Part shown: one piece after another, positions 1 to 10,566 of the stretch
Layout of the letters: each line of letters starts with the position of its first letter
Numbering within the stretch: position 1 is the stretch's first letter
Assembly: GCA_030685235.1 (NCBI GenBank)
Contig: MU839082.1
Span: forward strand, 1-64,000
Source of the DNA: Copromyces sp. CBS 386.78
Lineage: Eukaryota; Ascomycota; Sordariomycetes; Sordariales; Sordariaceae
Direction: 5' to 3'
Length of the DNA stretch: 64,000 nt
Program-made: the position numbers and the translations under genes
The notes under the pieces: model-generated
The model's database searches: none
Told to the model about the DNA's origin: nothing
The model's input: the letters and a program-made list of their open reading frames with translations, nothing else

Positions 1-1013
1 TTGCTGGCACACAGCAGTAACTCTGGGAGCCTTCTGGCAGGAGACTGAGCGATTATACGATAGATTTCTGATAGATTATTATTGTATGGATTAATATAGA
101 TTGAGTGCGATTGATTGATCGCTCAATTGAGATCGCTCAATTGAGCGATGTGCGACCGTGTGATGTGCGACCGTACCGCTAAGTGCGCTGTAAAGTACGC
201 TGTAAAGTGGCCAATCTGGGTGTATATCTGGGTGCGGGCACGTGACATTTCGTGAAAGAATGTAATGCCTAGATTTTTGGTGTGAAATGTATGAAAGAAT
301 ACAAGTGCGAAGTAGAGTGTGGACCACGATCTGGATGCGAGCGATTTGATTGGCTCAAAAATTTCGGGGTGCATTAGCGCGCGGGAGAGATGGGGCGAGG
401 GTGGGGCGGCGGTGCAGTGAGAGTTTTGCAGCGGTGCAGATAGCGTTTCTCGATTTTAATGGTGGCAGGAGAGAAACAGGAGGGCGCCCAACAGTCTTTC
501 CAGAAGTCGACCTCGCCAAGGTCAACGTGGTATCCTATGGTGCGACTTGTGCATCGAAGCGACTGTCTGTAACATTATGACAGCAACATTCACCCTGGAG
601 AGATTGAATGATTGGCAAATTCTTGTTTGTTTTGTTGTTGTGTTGACGTTGACCTGTCATAACATCTCGCTGGAGTGGGGATTTTCACATGCGCAGAGGT
701 GCCCTCGTCAAGATGACGTCAAGTATCCCGCTTATCTTGGGAGTACTTTAAGTTTACAACACCTCAACAAGGAATAAAGAAAAGAAGAAGCTTCTCGTCC
801 TTCGTCCCATAGAAATGTTTTTATCCCAAACCAATTTCATCTCTCTTGTTCGCTTTTCAGAGCGACCAAGCAACTAACGGATAGGCTACGAAGAAAGCAT
901 CAAATCGACGAAGCCCTCTATTTGGGTGTGTTGCTGAAGTACACCATCGACCCAACCGATAGCCTTCAGATCGTCGCATGTTCACCAACAACACAATCTA
1001 AATCATCTTCAAC
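1..1013. other. Intergenic region upstream of the flavin monooxygenase gene
   Basis: No convincing coding sequence is seen. The first 110 bases are AT-rich, followed by a block of short duplications (117-204, listed separately). The last 200 bases before the ATG at 1014 are probably promoter and 5' leader of the monooxygenase gene. The short ORFs here lack any recognisable family signature. Confidence 0.6.
117..204. repeat. Cluster of three short tandem or near-tandem duplications
   Basis: Three neighbouring pairs can be read directly. GATCGCTCAATTGA occurs at 117-130 and again at 131-144. GATGTGCGACCGT occurs at 147-159 and 162-174. AAGTGCGCTGTA at 181-192 is followed by AAGTACGCTGTA at 193-204, differing by one G/A change. 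The pairs are different sequences, so this is a set of independent duplications rather than one microsatellite. Confidence 0.75.
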
Positions 1014-2706
1014 ATGCCGCTCCAATCGAGGGTTCAGAACCCCATCCTACACCCACTACTCTTCATCTTCCAAGTCATCCAGTTTGTGCTGGACAAGCTG
1101 CTATCCCCCACGCCTCCCAGTCCCAAGGCACGTCTTGGTCGGCCCAGAATCGCAGTCATTGGCGGTGGTATCACTGGCGTTACGAGCGCTGCCCACTGCA
1201 TTGGCCATGGCTGTGATGTTCAGATCTTCGAGGCCGGAAAGGAGGAGAACATTGGAGGAATCTGGAGTGTAAGTGATCTTCCCCAACCTAATCCCATCAA
1301 CGCAAACGACCACAGTGTCTGACCATTCGTTTTCCGTTACACAGAGAGTCAACAACACCTCCAGCCTACAAATCCACTCCCTCATGTACCGCTTCCATCC
1401 CTCGGTAAACTGGCAGCAAGGCTACCCGGACAAGCACCAAATCCTCTCCCAGGTCCGCGAGCTCTGGAAGCGTTACCGCCTCGACGAGCGCACCGTCTTC
1501 GAAACCCCCGTCACCAGCGCCCGCCAGGACCCCGAGACCAAGAAATGGACCATCAACGACGACGCCGAGACCCACGGCCAGTTCGACGGCATCATCTGCG
1601 CCGTCGGCACCTGCGGCAAGCCCAAGGTCCCCCACATGCCCGGCATGGACTCCTTCCAGGGCGAGATCCACCACTCGAGCCAGTTGACCGGTAAAGCCGC
1701 CAAGGGCAAGACGCTGATCGTCATTGGCGGCGGCGCCAGCGCCGTTGAAAGTCTTGAATTTGCCGTGGAGGAGGGTGCTGCTCAGGTTTATGTCCTTGCT
1801 CGTTCCGAGAAGTGGATCATCCCCCGCAACTCCGTTGTCAACATGCTGTTGGCGCTCAACATCTTCGGCCAGGAGACGCGGTTCAGCTGGATCCCAGAAT
1901 TCTTCCTTCGCAAGCTGTTCTACCGGGAGCTGGAGGACATTGCCCCCCCTTCGGACAAGAAGGGTCTCTTCACCGACACGCCCATGGTCAACTCGGAGGT
2001 TATGAACCAGATCCGCAGCGGCAAGGTCAAGTGGCTGCGCTGCGACATTGAAGGCTTCACCGAGAACGGGGTCAAGATCAACCGCCGCAAAAAGGGCACC
2101 AACCCCAACGACCAAGGACGGACGGAGGAGATTGGGGGCGACATGGTGGTCATGGCTACCGGATACGAAAGGCCCAAGCTGGATTTCTTGCCCAAGGAGT
2201 GTCTGGAGGGCGACTACAAGCCGCCCAACTGGTACCTGCAAACCTTCCCGCCGCAGTTCCCCAGCGTGTCGGCCATCAACTGCACGTACATGAACGGGAT
2301 CGGATCGGTGGGCAACTGGCACATTGGTATCTACACACGGCTGCTGTTGGTCTTCTTGCTCGATGATCGTACCCGCCCGTATCCTTTCTGGATGAAGCGG
2401 TGGATTGACATGACGAGTCTCCTGAAGGGGAGGAGCCCCGTCGGACCGTTTGAGTTCTTTACGTACCTCGAGCTCATGTGGTGGTTCTTTTTCTCCATTG
2501 CCATCAACCCGTTCCGCTGGAAGTGGGCCTTCTTCGTCTTCTTTGGCCTGGGCGAGTACTTGCCTATGAAGGTGGTTGCGGCTGAGGATAGACTCCGCAA
2601 CAGGTTGCAGGCTAGGGAGGCGGAGGAACAGGGTACCATGGTGAATGGAGTCCACCATGTCCGTGAGGAGGATATTCGCGGGAGGACTATGCGTATCGTG
2701 ACCTGA
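1014..2706 (+). CDS. Flavin-containing monooxygenase
   Basis: Two exons, 1014-1268 and 1345-2706, encode 538 aa; the intron has donor GTAAGT and acceptor ACAG and joins in phase 0. A hydrophobic stretch at residues 11-30 could anchor the protein in a membrane. The FAD-binding Rossmann motif GGGITG lies at residues 50-55, a Baeyer-Villiger/FMO-type F-x-G-x-x-x-H at 189-195, a second dinucleotide-binding motif (GGGASA, for NADPH) near 213, and the ATGY motif at 356-359. These are the hallmarks of class B flavoprotein monooxygenases, which use NADPH and O2 to oxygenate small nucleophilic or carbonyl substrates. The substrate cannot be told from sequence. The opposite strand carries a long open frame through exon 2, which I take as a shadow. 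The C-terminal third is rich in aromatic hydrophobic segments that may contact the membrane. Confidence 0.88.
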
Positions 2707-2934
2707 GTGGAGCATACCTAACAATGGCGAAGTGTGGTGAACAGGATCAAAAGTTTGGTATCGACATATGATCTAGTATCGGGATAATAACAGTGACGAA
2801 TGGACGAAATAGGACAAGGGAAACGGCGTCGAAGGAGAATTCTGCTGAATTCCATGATATGATGGCCCGTATAGAGGGCCAAGAGTGACAATAAATAGAA
2901 TGAAGATCCAAAACATGTTCCTTAACAGCCTCTT

Positions 2935-4101
2935 TTACCTCCCCTTGCCCCTGTCTCTCCTGCCACCCTCCAACACCTTGAGCTTCTTCTGGAACCGTTC
3001 ACCCATAGCCACTCCACTGCCACCATCGCCCTTGGGCCCATCCGTGGTATCGAAGCCACGCTTCCTGCTCTTCTCCAACAGGGCCTTGGTTCCCTTGCGA
3101 TCACGGCCACCAGAGGTAAGTCTGTTGATACGGTCCACGCCAACACCCAAGTCGCGCCAGTCCTCGCCACCAAACTGCATCTTGCTGCTGCGGCCCTCGA
3201 GCGCGCGCTGCTTGGCCTTGTCCTTCTTGCCCGCCGTCGGCAGACGCACAAAGTTGGCTTCTTCGTACGTGCGCCTCTCCTCCTCCACCTTGCGCTCCTG
3301 AACCGTCTTGGTGCGCCGGCCAAAGTTGACGATAGTGGTACCAATACTGGGCTCGGCCACGGGCGCCGTCGACATCTCGTCCGCAATGAACTCGTCGAGC
3401 GTGTGGCTCTTGAGCGGCTTCTTGTCGCCCCCGCGCTCGCGGCGCTCCGTGGTGGTCGTCGGCATGACGGTCGGCGCGATGCGAGGGGGGCGGTAGACGC
3501 CCGCCGCGTCGGTGGACTTGCCCACGCCGATCTTGGGCCTCTCTGCGGTGCCAGGAGCTCCGTTGTTGCGGACGAAGGAAGAGATGTTGGGACGGAATTG
3601 CAGGTCGGACAGCTTCTGGCCCGAGGGAGCGGCGGCTTCTTGGTCCTCGTCGCCGGATTCAGCGGCCTCGGAGTCGGAGTCGGGCTGCTCGGCGGCGGCC
3701 TTCGCGGCGGCCTCGGCTTGCTTGGCGCTGCGTTCGGCGTCGTCAGCGGCGCGCAGAACCTTGTCGATCTGGTAGCGGAGCTTGTCCTCGAGCGGGCGGA
3801 CACCCTTCTCCAGGTAGAGACGGAGCTCGACGAGCTTCTTGACCACGAGGTCGTCTAGGCTTTGGTCGTCGTCGTCATCGTTCTTCTTTTGAGCGCCGGT
3901 GCGGGCCTGGCGGAGCTTGAGGAGGATGAGGAAGACGAGGTTCTGGAGGTAGGAAAGAAGGAGCTCGTTCTTGACGTCGAGGAGAGAGATGCCGTCCTTG
4001 GGAGCGTCGATGGTCGAGATCTTGGGGGCGAGTTCGAGGGCGGAAGCCAGAGACTTGGTGAGAGTGTCCAGCAGGGCTGGAAGGGTTGCTGGTGCCGCCA
4101 T
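2935..4101 (-). CDS. lcp5: Sas10/Utp3/C1D family protein, Lcp5/neuroguidin type
   Basis: A single exon encodes 388 aa. The start at 4101 was chosen because it lies in a good context (ACC before ATGGC) and the family domain begins immediately after it. The frame stays open for 110 codons upstream, but that part has no domain-like sequence. Residues 1-110 form the helical Sas10/C1D domain (LLDVKNELLLSYLQNLVFLILLK-type pattern). An acidic stretch follows around residue 170, and the C-terminus is basic and rich in KR and glycine. Lcp5 is a component of the U3 snoRNP small-subunit processome in the nucleolus, needed for early 18S rRNA processing; the animal homologue is neuroguidin. It is convergent with the monooxygenase gene, with 228 bases between stops. 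The family assignment is good; Lcp5 rather than another Sas10 paralogue is inferred from the length and the N-terminal domain. Confidence 0.8.
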   Translation of the reverse strand: MAAPATLPALLDTLTKSLASALELAPKISTIDAPKDGISLLDVKNELLLSYLQNLVFLILLKLRQARTGAQKKNDDDDDQSLDDLVVKKLVELRLYLEKGVRPLEDKLRYQIDKVLRAADDAERSAKQAEAAAKAAAEQPDSDSEAAESGDEDQEAAAPSGQKLSDLQFRPNISSFVRNNGAPGTAERPKIGVGKSTDAAGVYRPPRIAPTVMPTTTTERRERGGDKKPLKSHTLDEFIADEMSTAPVAEPSIGTTIVNFGRRTKTVQERKVEEERRTYEEANFVRLPTAGKKDKAKQRALEGRSSKMQFGGEDWRDLGVGVDRINRLTSGGRDRKGTKALLEKSRKRGFDTTDGPKGDGGSGVAMGERFQKKLKVLEGGRRDRGKGR

Positions 4102-5098
4102 GGTCGTTGCGGTTGAGTAATGTGTGTCTCGTACCGGTTTCCAATCCCGAGATGGTGATGATAAGGTCGGTTTCCCGTTGCGGTTGACCTTGCAGAGAAA
4201 TTCTTCTGGGGAACTTTTTTTGCCTGCCGGTGCCGCCCTTCCTGTGGCTAGCGCACTTTTGGTGGGTTTGTTTTTGGAGGCTTGGCAAGGCGTTGCAAGG
4301 GGTGAACGGACACCAAGCTCGGCGGCCCCACAACCTACTGCCAGCTGCAGTGGGGCTTTGTTAAGTGTCGAAGAAGAACACTCATGATTGGTTTGTTGGT
4401 TCAATGAAATGGAATGCGGCGGCCAGTGCACTCTCTTGCGGCAGTGCTCTCAAGCTCTGTTCACAGCGTCTCCAAGCTCGTAGGTAAGATCCAATTTCAT
4501 TCATTGCATCCCTCTCTGCCCAAGACTTCGGACAACTGTTCATCTTCTTTCCATTTCCTGGACAAAACCCCAAACATCAAGTTGTTCCACTTACGACAGA
4601 GGTTCCAATTGACGCCAGTGACCTTCCTCCTTCCAAACAAACTGCCCTTCTCGTTACATCCCTGAATCTTTTACCTTCTCGATTCCTCATTCTTAAACCC
4701 AGGGGAAACCGTCAAGGTTGTCATTCCGCCGCCCTCGTTGCTCCCTCCCCGCTTCCATCCCCGTACTCGTAGCTACCACTAGGCCCACTACAACCCACTG
4801 ATCGCAATATCCTGGCACCTCGAGTCGGCCATTGTCACCAATTATACGCAGAAGGTCCCCTCCGACACACTCCCACGCCTCCTGAACGAGCTCCCGGATA
4901 TTCTCCCGGCTCTCGGGGTTGCGGTGACATACCTTAGCTATCCCTACACCCAGAACAAACACCTACCACACGTGCGTGTCCGAATCGTTCCTCCCCTCCC
5001 TAGACACCATCATCAGCTACGGCCAGGCTAACCGAAATCAAAGACTATTGCTATCAGTTTCGTGAACCCTATACCATTTTCCTATCGCTGGACCGACG
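4102..5098. other. Divergent intergenic region between lcp5 and the TM9 gene
   Basis: About 1 kb separates two divergently transcribed genes. It is pyrimidine-rich towards the TM9 start (4500-4760), as is usual for 5' leaders in this group. I see no gene, tRNA or repeat in it. The open frame running upstream of lcp5 (4102-4431) has no recognisable content. Confidence 0.6.
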
Positions 5099-7099
5099 AT
5101 GCAGCTCAAGAACCACGCGCCCTCCGGGGCGCTATTAGCTTCACTGCTCGTAGCACCTCAAGTTGCATCCGCTTTCTATCTTCCCGGTGTCGCGCCGACG
5201 ACTTATAAGCCAGGCGAGCAGGTGCCTCTCTACGTGAACTCGATACGACCGGTTGCCGCCCCCGATGCGCTTCTACACTCGGTCGTTTCCTATGACTACT
5301 ACCAACCCCATTTCCAGTTCTGCCAGCCCGAGGGAGGACCGAAGAGCGTGGGCGAGAGCTTGGGAAGCATCCTGTTCGGAGACAGGATAAAGACGTCGCC
5401 CTTCGAGCTGAAGATGAAGCAGAACGAAACCTGCAAGATGCTATGTCCGACCACATACAAACAAGGGGTTGCCTTTTACGTGAACGACAAGATTAGGCAG
5501 GGGATGAGCTTGAACTGGCTCGTGGACGGACTTCCGGCAGGACAGAGGATCAAGGACGAGTTGACAGGCACCGAGTTCTATAATCCCGGCTTCCTGATGG
5601 GCCAGGTTGACGGGGACGACAAAGCTATCTTCAACAACCATTACGATATCCTTATCGAGTATCACGAGGTCAGCGGAAACCCGGATCAGCTTCGCGTTGT
5701 TGGCGTTCTGGTACAGCCAGAGTCCAAGAAGTACATCAAGGATATTCCCAAGGAGAGCACCGACATGTGCCTGTCGAACTTTGAACCGCTTGGGCTGAAG
5801 GAGGATGGCGAGACAAAGGTGCAGTTCACCTACAGTGTCTACTGGATTCCTTCCCAGACTGCTTGGGCAACTCGCTGGGACAAGTACCTCCACGTGTTCG
5901 ACCCCAAGATTCACTGGTTCTCGCTCATCAACTCGGCCGTCATCGTCGTGTTCCTTACCCTGACTGTCATGTCCGTTCTGGTCCGTGCCTTGAGAAAGGA
6001 TATTGCCCGTTACAACAGGCTCGACCAGATCAACCTGGACGATCTCTCTGGAACTTCTGCTCTCGAGGACGGTGTTCAGGAGGATTCCGGCTGGAAGCTC
6101 GTGCACGGCGATGTGTTCCGCACACCCTCCTACCCTATGCTCCTCTCCGTCTTCCTCGGTAACGGTGCCCAGCTCTTCGTCATGACCGGCTTCACCATCG
6201 CCTTTGCTCTTCTGGGCTTCCTCTCCCCGTCCAACCGTGGCTCCCTCGGCACCATCATCCTCTTCCTCTACACCATCCTCGGCTTCGTGGGCGGCTACAC
6301 CTCTGCGCGCATCTACAAGTCCATGGGCGGCGAGAAGTGGAAGATCAACATCATCCTGACCCCCGTCCTGGTGCCCGGTATCGTCTTCGGCACCTTCTTC
6401 CTCCTGAACCTCTTCCTGTGGGCTAAGGAGTCCTCGGGCGCCGTTCCCTTCACCACCATGCTCGTCATCATCCTCATCTGGTTCGTCATCTCGGTCCCGC
6501 TCTCCGTCACCGGCTCCTGGCTCGGCTTCCGCGCCACCGCCATCGATCCCCCTGTCCGCACCAACCAGATCCCCCGACAGATCCCGCCCGTGACCACGTA
6601 CTTAAAGCCGGTCCCGAGCATGCTCCTGGTCGGTATCCTGCCCTTTGGCGCCATCTTTGTGGAGCTCTACTTCATCATGAGCTCCATCTGGTTCAGCAAG
6701 ATCTACTACATGTTCGGCTTCCTCTTCTTGTGCTACGGCCTCATGATCCTCACTTGCGCAACCGTTACCATCCTCATGGTATACTTCTTGCTTTGCGCTG
6801 AGAACTACAATTGGCAGTGGCGGGCTTTCTTGGCGGCGGGTGCGAGCGCCGGATACATCTTTGTGAATGCGATGATTTACTGGGCCAGCAAGCTCTCGCT
6901 CAGTAGTTTTACCGGTAGCGTGTTGTATATCGGTTATAGCGCGCTGATCTCCTTCCTCTTCTTTATCCTTACTGGTTAGTCGTCCTCCGTCTACATGGGC
7001 ATAGAGTTACCTGCTAACTGACACGACATAGGCTCGATTGGTTTCTTCTCCAGCTGGTGGTTCGTACGCAAGATTTACTCTTCCATCAAGATCGACTAA
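5099..7099 (+). CDS. TM9 superfamily (EMP70/nonaspanin) membrane protein
   Basis: Two exons, 5099-6974 and 7032-7099, encode 647 aa. The intron (donor GTTAGT, branch CTAAC, acceptor ATAG) joins in phase 1, and the second exon supplies the last 22 residues. A signal peptide (about residues 1-26) is followed by the family signature FYLPGVAPTTY and a lumenal domain of about 250 residues. Nine hydrophobic segments follow from about residue 280 to the end. The protein ends in KIYSSIKID, matching the conserved cytosolic KxD/E tail that TM9 proteins use to bind COPI and stay in the Golgi and endosomes. Members take part in endosomal sorting, adhesion and metal homeostasis. The window also encodes a COPI subunit (35.4-38.7 kb), a possible functional partner though not a linked one. 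Confidence 0.95.
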
Positions 7100-7522
7100 T
7101 CTATGGTTGAAGAGGATTGTAGCACACGAACAAGAATACAAGCGGCTAACACATTTAGGAGGGGGCGAGAGAGGCGAGGCAAATTCGAAAGAAGAGGCTT
7201 GCTGTACAACATATAGGTAGAGTTGGACTGCTACTCTGATCTGGCTTAGAGAAAACAAAGACAACTGGGGGTAAATGGAAGTGAGGATGGATGGTATCTT
7301 CATTTTTGTGTATCATCATATTTACCCTTTTATTTAACCTTGGAAAGACCTACGAATGCTCGTGAGAGCCGCATCCTTAATAGCTTCTAGTTTCGCTTTC
7401 ACATGCAAAGGGCGATTTCTGAAGTGTGTCGCCTACAACGCCGATCTTGGGTATCAAGGAACGCCATTCTCCCTCGTCCCCTTTACCACCCGGGACCCCT
7501 TATCTCCCCAACTCAATCCACT
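7100..7522. other. Convergent intergenic region, TM9 gene to MED4 gene
   Basis: The two genes converge here, so this should hold both 3' UTRs. I see no gene or repeat. Confidence 0.6.
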
Positions 7523-8578
7523 TTAATCCTCGTCATCGTCATCATCATCATCCATCCCATCCAAGAACGTAAACTGACTCCTCCCCCCACCACCAGCACC
7601 TGGCGCCACAGCCGGTGCGCCCGGTGCGCCCGCCCCGCCAGCCGGCCCCGAAATACTTCCACTCCTCTCCGCCTCCTCCCTTCTCGCCCTCTCCCTCTCC
7701 CTCGCCATCCGTTCCCTCTCCTCCCGCATCTTTCTTTCCTCCTCCTCCCTCTCCCGTATCGCCCTCTCTTCGGCCTCCTTCCTCGCCTCCTCCTCCTCCT
7801 TTTTGCGTCTCTCTTCTTCCTCCGGATCATACCCCCTGGGATCCACAGCCCGCGAAACCAAAGATTGGTAGGCCGCCATGCCGCCCATGCGCACCTTGTC
7901 TTCCGTCGGCCAGGGGTGGAATTGGTACCCTGTTAGCAGGTTAATGTGCGGCTTGAAGTCGTCGGGGAGGGCGGTTTGGTTGGCGGAGGGGGCGAGTGGT
8001 GGTTGGGAGAAGAGGGCTGTGGTTGATGTAGTTGTGGTGACAGGACCGGAAGCAGCGGGTGTAGGGGCGGCCGAAGCGGCGGGGGTGCCGGCTGCTGTTG
8101 CGCCGCCGGGCATGGGGGTTGGCGCTGCCGAGTCGAGTTCCATTGGTTGCCCTCCTACCCCTACTGCTTGTTTTTCGGATTCGCTGCCGTCGATGATCAA
8201 GTGTGCGGGCGGGAGCGTGGTGCGACTTATGCGCTTGGCGTAGTTGAGCAGCTCGTGGGTGGTGAACTTGTACTTGGGTCCGGCGGCGGGGTAGTTGGTT
8301 GCGGGCGTGGTCTTGACTTCCTTGCGCATGTTCCACAGTCCGCCGATTATGTCCTTGGTTTGCTGGTCGAGCGAGGCCGTCTCTTGTCGCAGCTGGAGGA
8401 TGCGCGCGTGGTTATTTTGGTGTCGCTCGAGCTCTTTGAGGCCCGCGGCCAGCTCGCGGTCGGCGGCCACAAGATCTTCGGCGAGCTTTTCCGAGGGGTT
8501 ATATTTAGCAATCGAATCGATGAATGTCGCGAGGGCCTTTTCTACCCGCTCAAAGCGGGCGTCGAGGTATTTGTCCAT
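7523..8578 (-). CDS. med4: Mediator of RNA polymerase II transcription subunit 4
   Basis: A single exon encodes 351 aa. Residues 1-90 are helical with heptad-like spacing (coiled coil). They are followed by the Med4 signature around residues 100-125, where a KFTTHELLNYAKRIS-type helix ends in TTLPP. The middle is rich in Ala, Pro, Thr and Gly (about 135-210). A motif around INLLTGYQFHPWP (residues 212-224) is the second conserved block. A highly charged Glu/Arg coiled segment (about 250-310) and a C-terminal run of aspartates complete the protein. Med4 belongs to the Middle module of the Mediator complex, which links activators to RNA polymerase II in the nucleus. The length fits fungal Med4. 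The opposite strand shows Pro/Ser-rich open frames through the low-complexity part; these are shadows. Confidence 0.92.
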   Translation of the reverse strand: MDKYLDARFERVEKALATFIDSIAKYNPSEKLAEDLVAADRELAAGLKELERHQNNHARILQLRQETASLDQQTKDIIGGLWNMRKEVKTTPATNYPAAGPKYKFTTHELLNYAKRISRTTLPPAHLIIDGSESEKQAVGVGGQPMELDSAAPTPMPGGATAAGTPAASAAPTPAASGPVTTTTSTTALFSQPPLAPSANQTALPDDFKPHINLLTGYQFHPWPTEDKVRMGGMAAYQSLVSRAVDPRGYDPEEEERRKKEEEEARKEAEERAIREREEEERKMREERERMARERERARREEAERSGSISGPAGGAGAPGAPAVAPGAGGGGRSQFTFLDGMDDDDDDDED

Positions 8579-9139
8579 GTTGTTGAGGGTTTGTTCGGAG
8601 GTTTGGTTGTTTTGCGCTGTGGATGGGAGGTTGCGTTGTCGTGTGTCGTCTCAGCTGTCTATGACGAGCAGTTCTGGGGACAAGGTTGAAAGTCCGCCAG
8701 TGAGATTGAACGAGTTCCAATAAAGAGATTTGTCGATTTGACTGGAAACTACCGAGTTAATGGCTTTCGTGGCTAGTACCGAGTTGGAAGATATCAGCTT
8801 TAAAAGATCTGCCTCGGAGCTTGAAAGTTGACGATGATGGATGGTGGGGCGTTTCAGTGCTACGACGACACGCCGTGGAGGTGCGCGCCAGGGATGCAGC
8901 TCTAAAAAGAAGATCCACTCTTCCCGTCGGCCCAGGCTTCAGATTGCCGGCCGGCAAAAAGCTCCAAACACACTGCGAATCATCAAGCTTCTGATTGGTG
9001 CCTGAGGCCGCAAAGCGTTCCCGGCTTCGTCCGGCAAAGAATCTCGCGCATCGCGGCCCATCCAAAACCAGTTCCTAGTTCGAGATCTTGTCGCAGCCAT
9101 TGAAGCACCAGCTCGCTCGTTCTCGACGCCATAGCCAAG
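8579..9139. other. Divergent promoter region between med4 and qcr10
   Basis: This 561-base space separates two divergent start codons, so it should contain both promoters. I see no gene in it and no clear TATA box, as expected for housekeeping genes. Confidence 0.6.
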
Positions 9140-10070
9140 ATGTTCGCCGTACGTGCCCACGCCGCTCCCCAGACGCCCGATTTTCCATTTCGAACAGCGT
9201 CACATTTCGACGTTGCGACAAGCGATGCCGAGTCTCGCCGAAAACAAACGATGCCCGTATGACGACAGAATAACATGGAGCTAACATCGAGACTCGCGAA
9301 TCCATAGACTTCCGCCCTTCGTTCTTCGTACCCTGCGTACAAGAGCCCCTACGGCCCTAAGTAAGCGACGACCAAGACCACGATTCGCCCGCACACCGAC
9401 AGCCTACCGGCACGATCCGGGAAACAGCTCAGGGACACGCTGCTGATGCGTTGGGTTTAGGTACCAGTACCAGCCTCACTTCGCTGGCCTCACTGCCAAG
9501 CAGGCCTACAGACTGTAGGTTACCTCTTCCGTCGATTGACTTGGGTTCGAGTTGGCTGGGAGCTATGGAAGCTATGGGGAGCTTGGAGGATGCTTTGGAA
9601 GGAGAAGGGGCCGTTTCTCCAAAGTCGGAGCAGTATGGGCGGGCGAGAGCGAGAGACAGGGACAGGGGGCGAGTGCAACAGTTCTGTTGCGTCGAAAGAG
9701 AAACCGCCCATCTGTCTTTGGAGAAGCGGCCAGGTTGTTGCGGAGGATGCGGCGTGGACAAGAACCGTGACCAAAAGCTAACTGGTTGCTACAGCCTCCC
9801 CACCACCGCTGCTTTCGGTGGCGTCGCCCTTTTCGCCGTTATCTTCTACGCTTCCGGCATTCCCCGTGTCAAGAGCGACATTCTCCAGGTACGAACAGGC
9901 CCCCATCATGGAGAATATTCGGTATCAGACTACTAACGGCCACACAGCACATTCCTTACTTCGGCCAGAAGTACTTCGTCAGCCACATCCCTGACTCTGA
10001 CAACGTAAGTTCAAGACTTTTCAGCAGAACATTAGTATGACTGTGTCTAACACAATGATAGCCGTTCTAA
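9140..10070 (+). CDS. qcr10: Ubiquinol-cytochrome c reductase (complex III) subunit 10
   Basis: Six exons: 9140-9148, 9308-9360, 9461-9514, 9795-9888, 9948-10004 and 10062-10070. Together they encode 91 aa, and every join keeps the frame. The first exon holds three codons (MFA) and the last only Pro-Phe-stop. All introns have GT and AG ends, with donors GTACGT, GTAAGC, GTAGGT, GTACGA and GTAAGT. The protein has the family pattern YGPKYQYQPHFAG (residues 18-30), one membrane segment after AAFGG (about 43-60), the motif GIPRVKSDILQ, and the ending DNPF. Qcr10 is a small accessory subunit of the mitochondrial bc1 complex that spans the inner membrane once and associates with the Rieske protein. 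Identification rests on remembered fungal Qcr10 signatures. Automated gene callers could easily miss this gene, because no exon exceeds 94 bases. Confidence 0.88.
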
Positions 10071-10566
10071 ATTATCTCTTTGATACCACGGAGGGCATGG
10101 CGGGATTGTTTGGCGCTGGGGATGGGATGCTGTCTTGTTGGACAGGCGCCTGCCGTATGACACGGCTTGTATGAAATACAGCATTTTATAGACAACTACA
10201 CATCAAGCCATCGTTTTCCTCCTAGTCGACAGTACGTAGATGATCACAGGTTTGAAAGACGACAGGTTCTCATCTTGACCGAACTTTAGAACGTCTTTGA
10301 CATCAGACGTCTCGTGGTAGGTCGAGATGGGATGGACGGCGCGCACAGACCCTCTCGGCTCTCAGGGGTGGAGCCGTCATTAACAGCTCCTTGCCAAGAC
10401 GCATCATCAACACCAAGATGTCCATGATCACTCAACACTTGTACATCAACCACATCGAACTGCACTGGTCATTCCAACTTCTACATAGTGTTTTCACCTG
10501 TCAAACCCTTTCTCTCACGAGGGTATGACGTCCATTCGTTTCTCAGTCTGATCCTCGATTTCCTTC
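10071..10566. other. Intergenic region between qcr10 and alg10
   Basis: It contains the 3' UTR of qcr10 and the promoter of alg10, which run in the same direction. No further gene or repeat was recognised. Confidence 0.6.

Noticed and set aside
1366..2724. 452-codon ORF on the minus strand through the monooxygenase gene
   Set aside because: It lies opposite a gene with clear flavoprotein motifs and has Val/Asp/His-rich composition typical of an antisense frame of GC-rich codons.
7513..7944. Pro/Ser-rich plus-strand ORFs and an Arg-rich minus-strand ORF in the 3' part of med4
   Set aside because: They are out-of-frame readings of the Med4 Glu/Arg coiled segment and have no independent signature.
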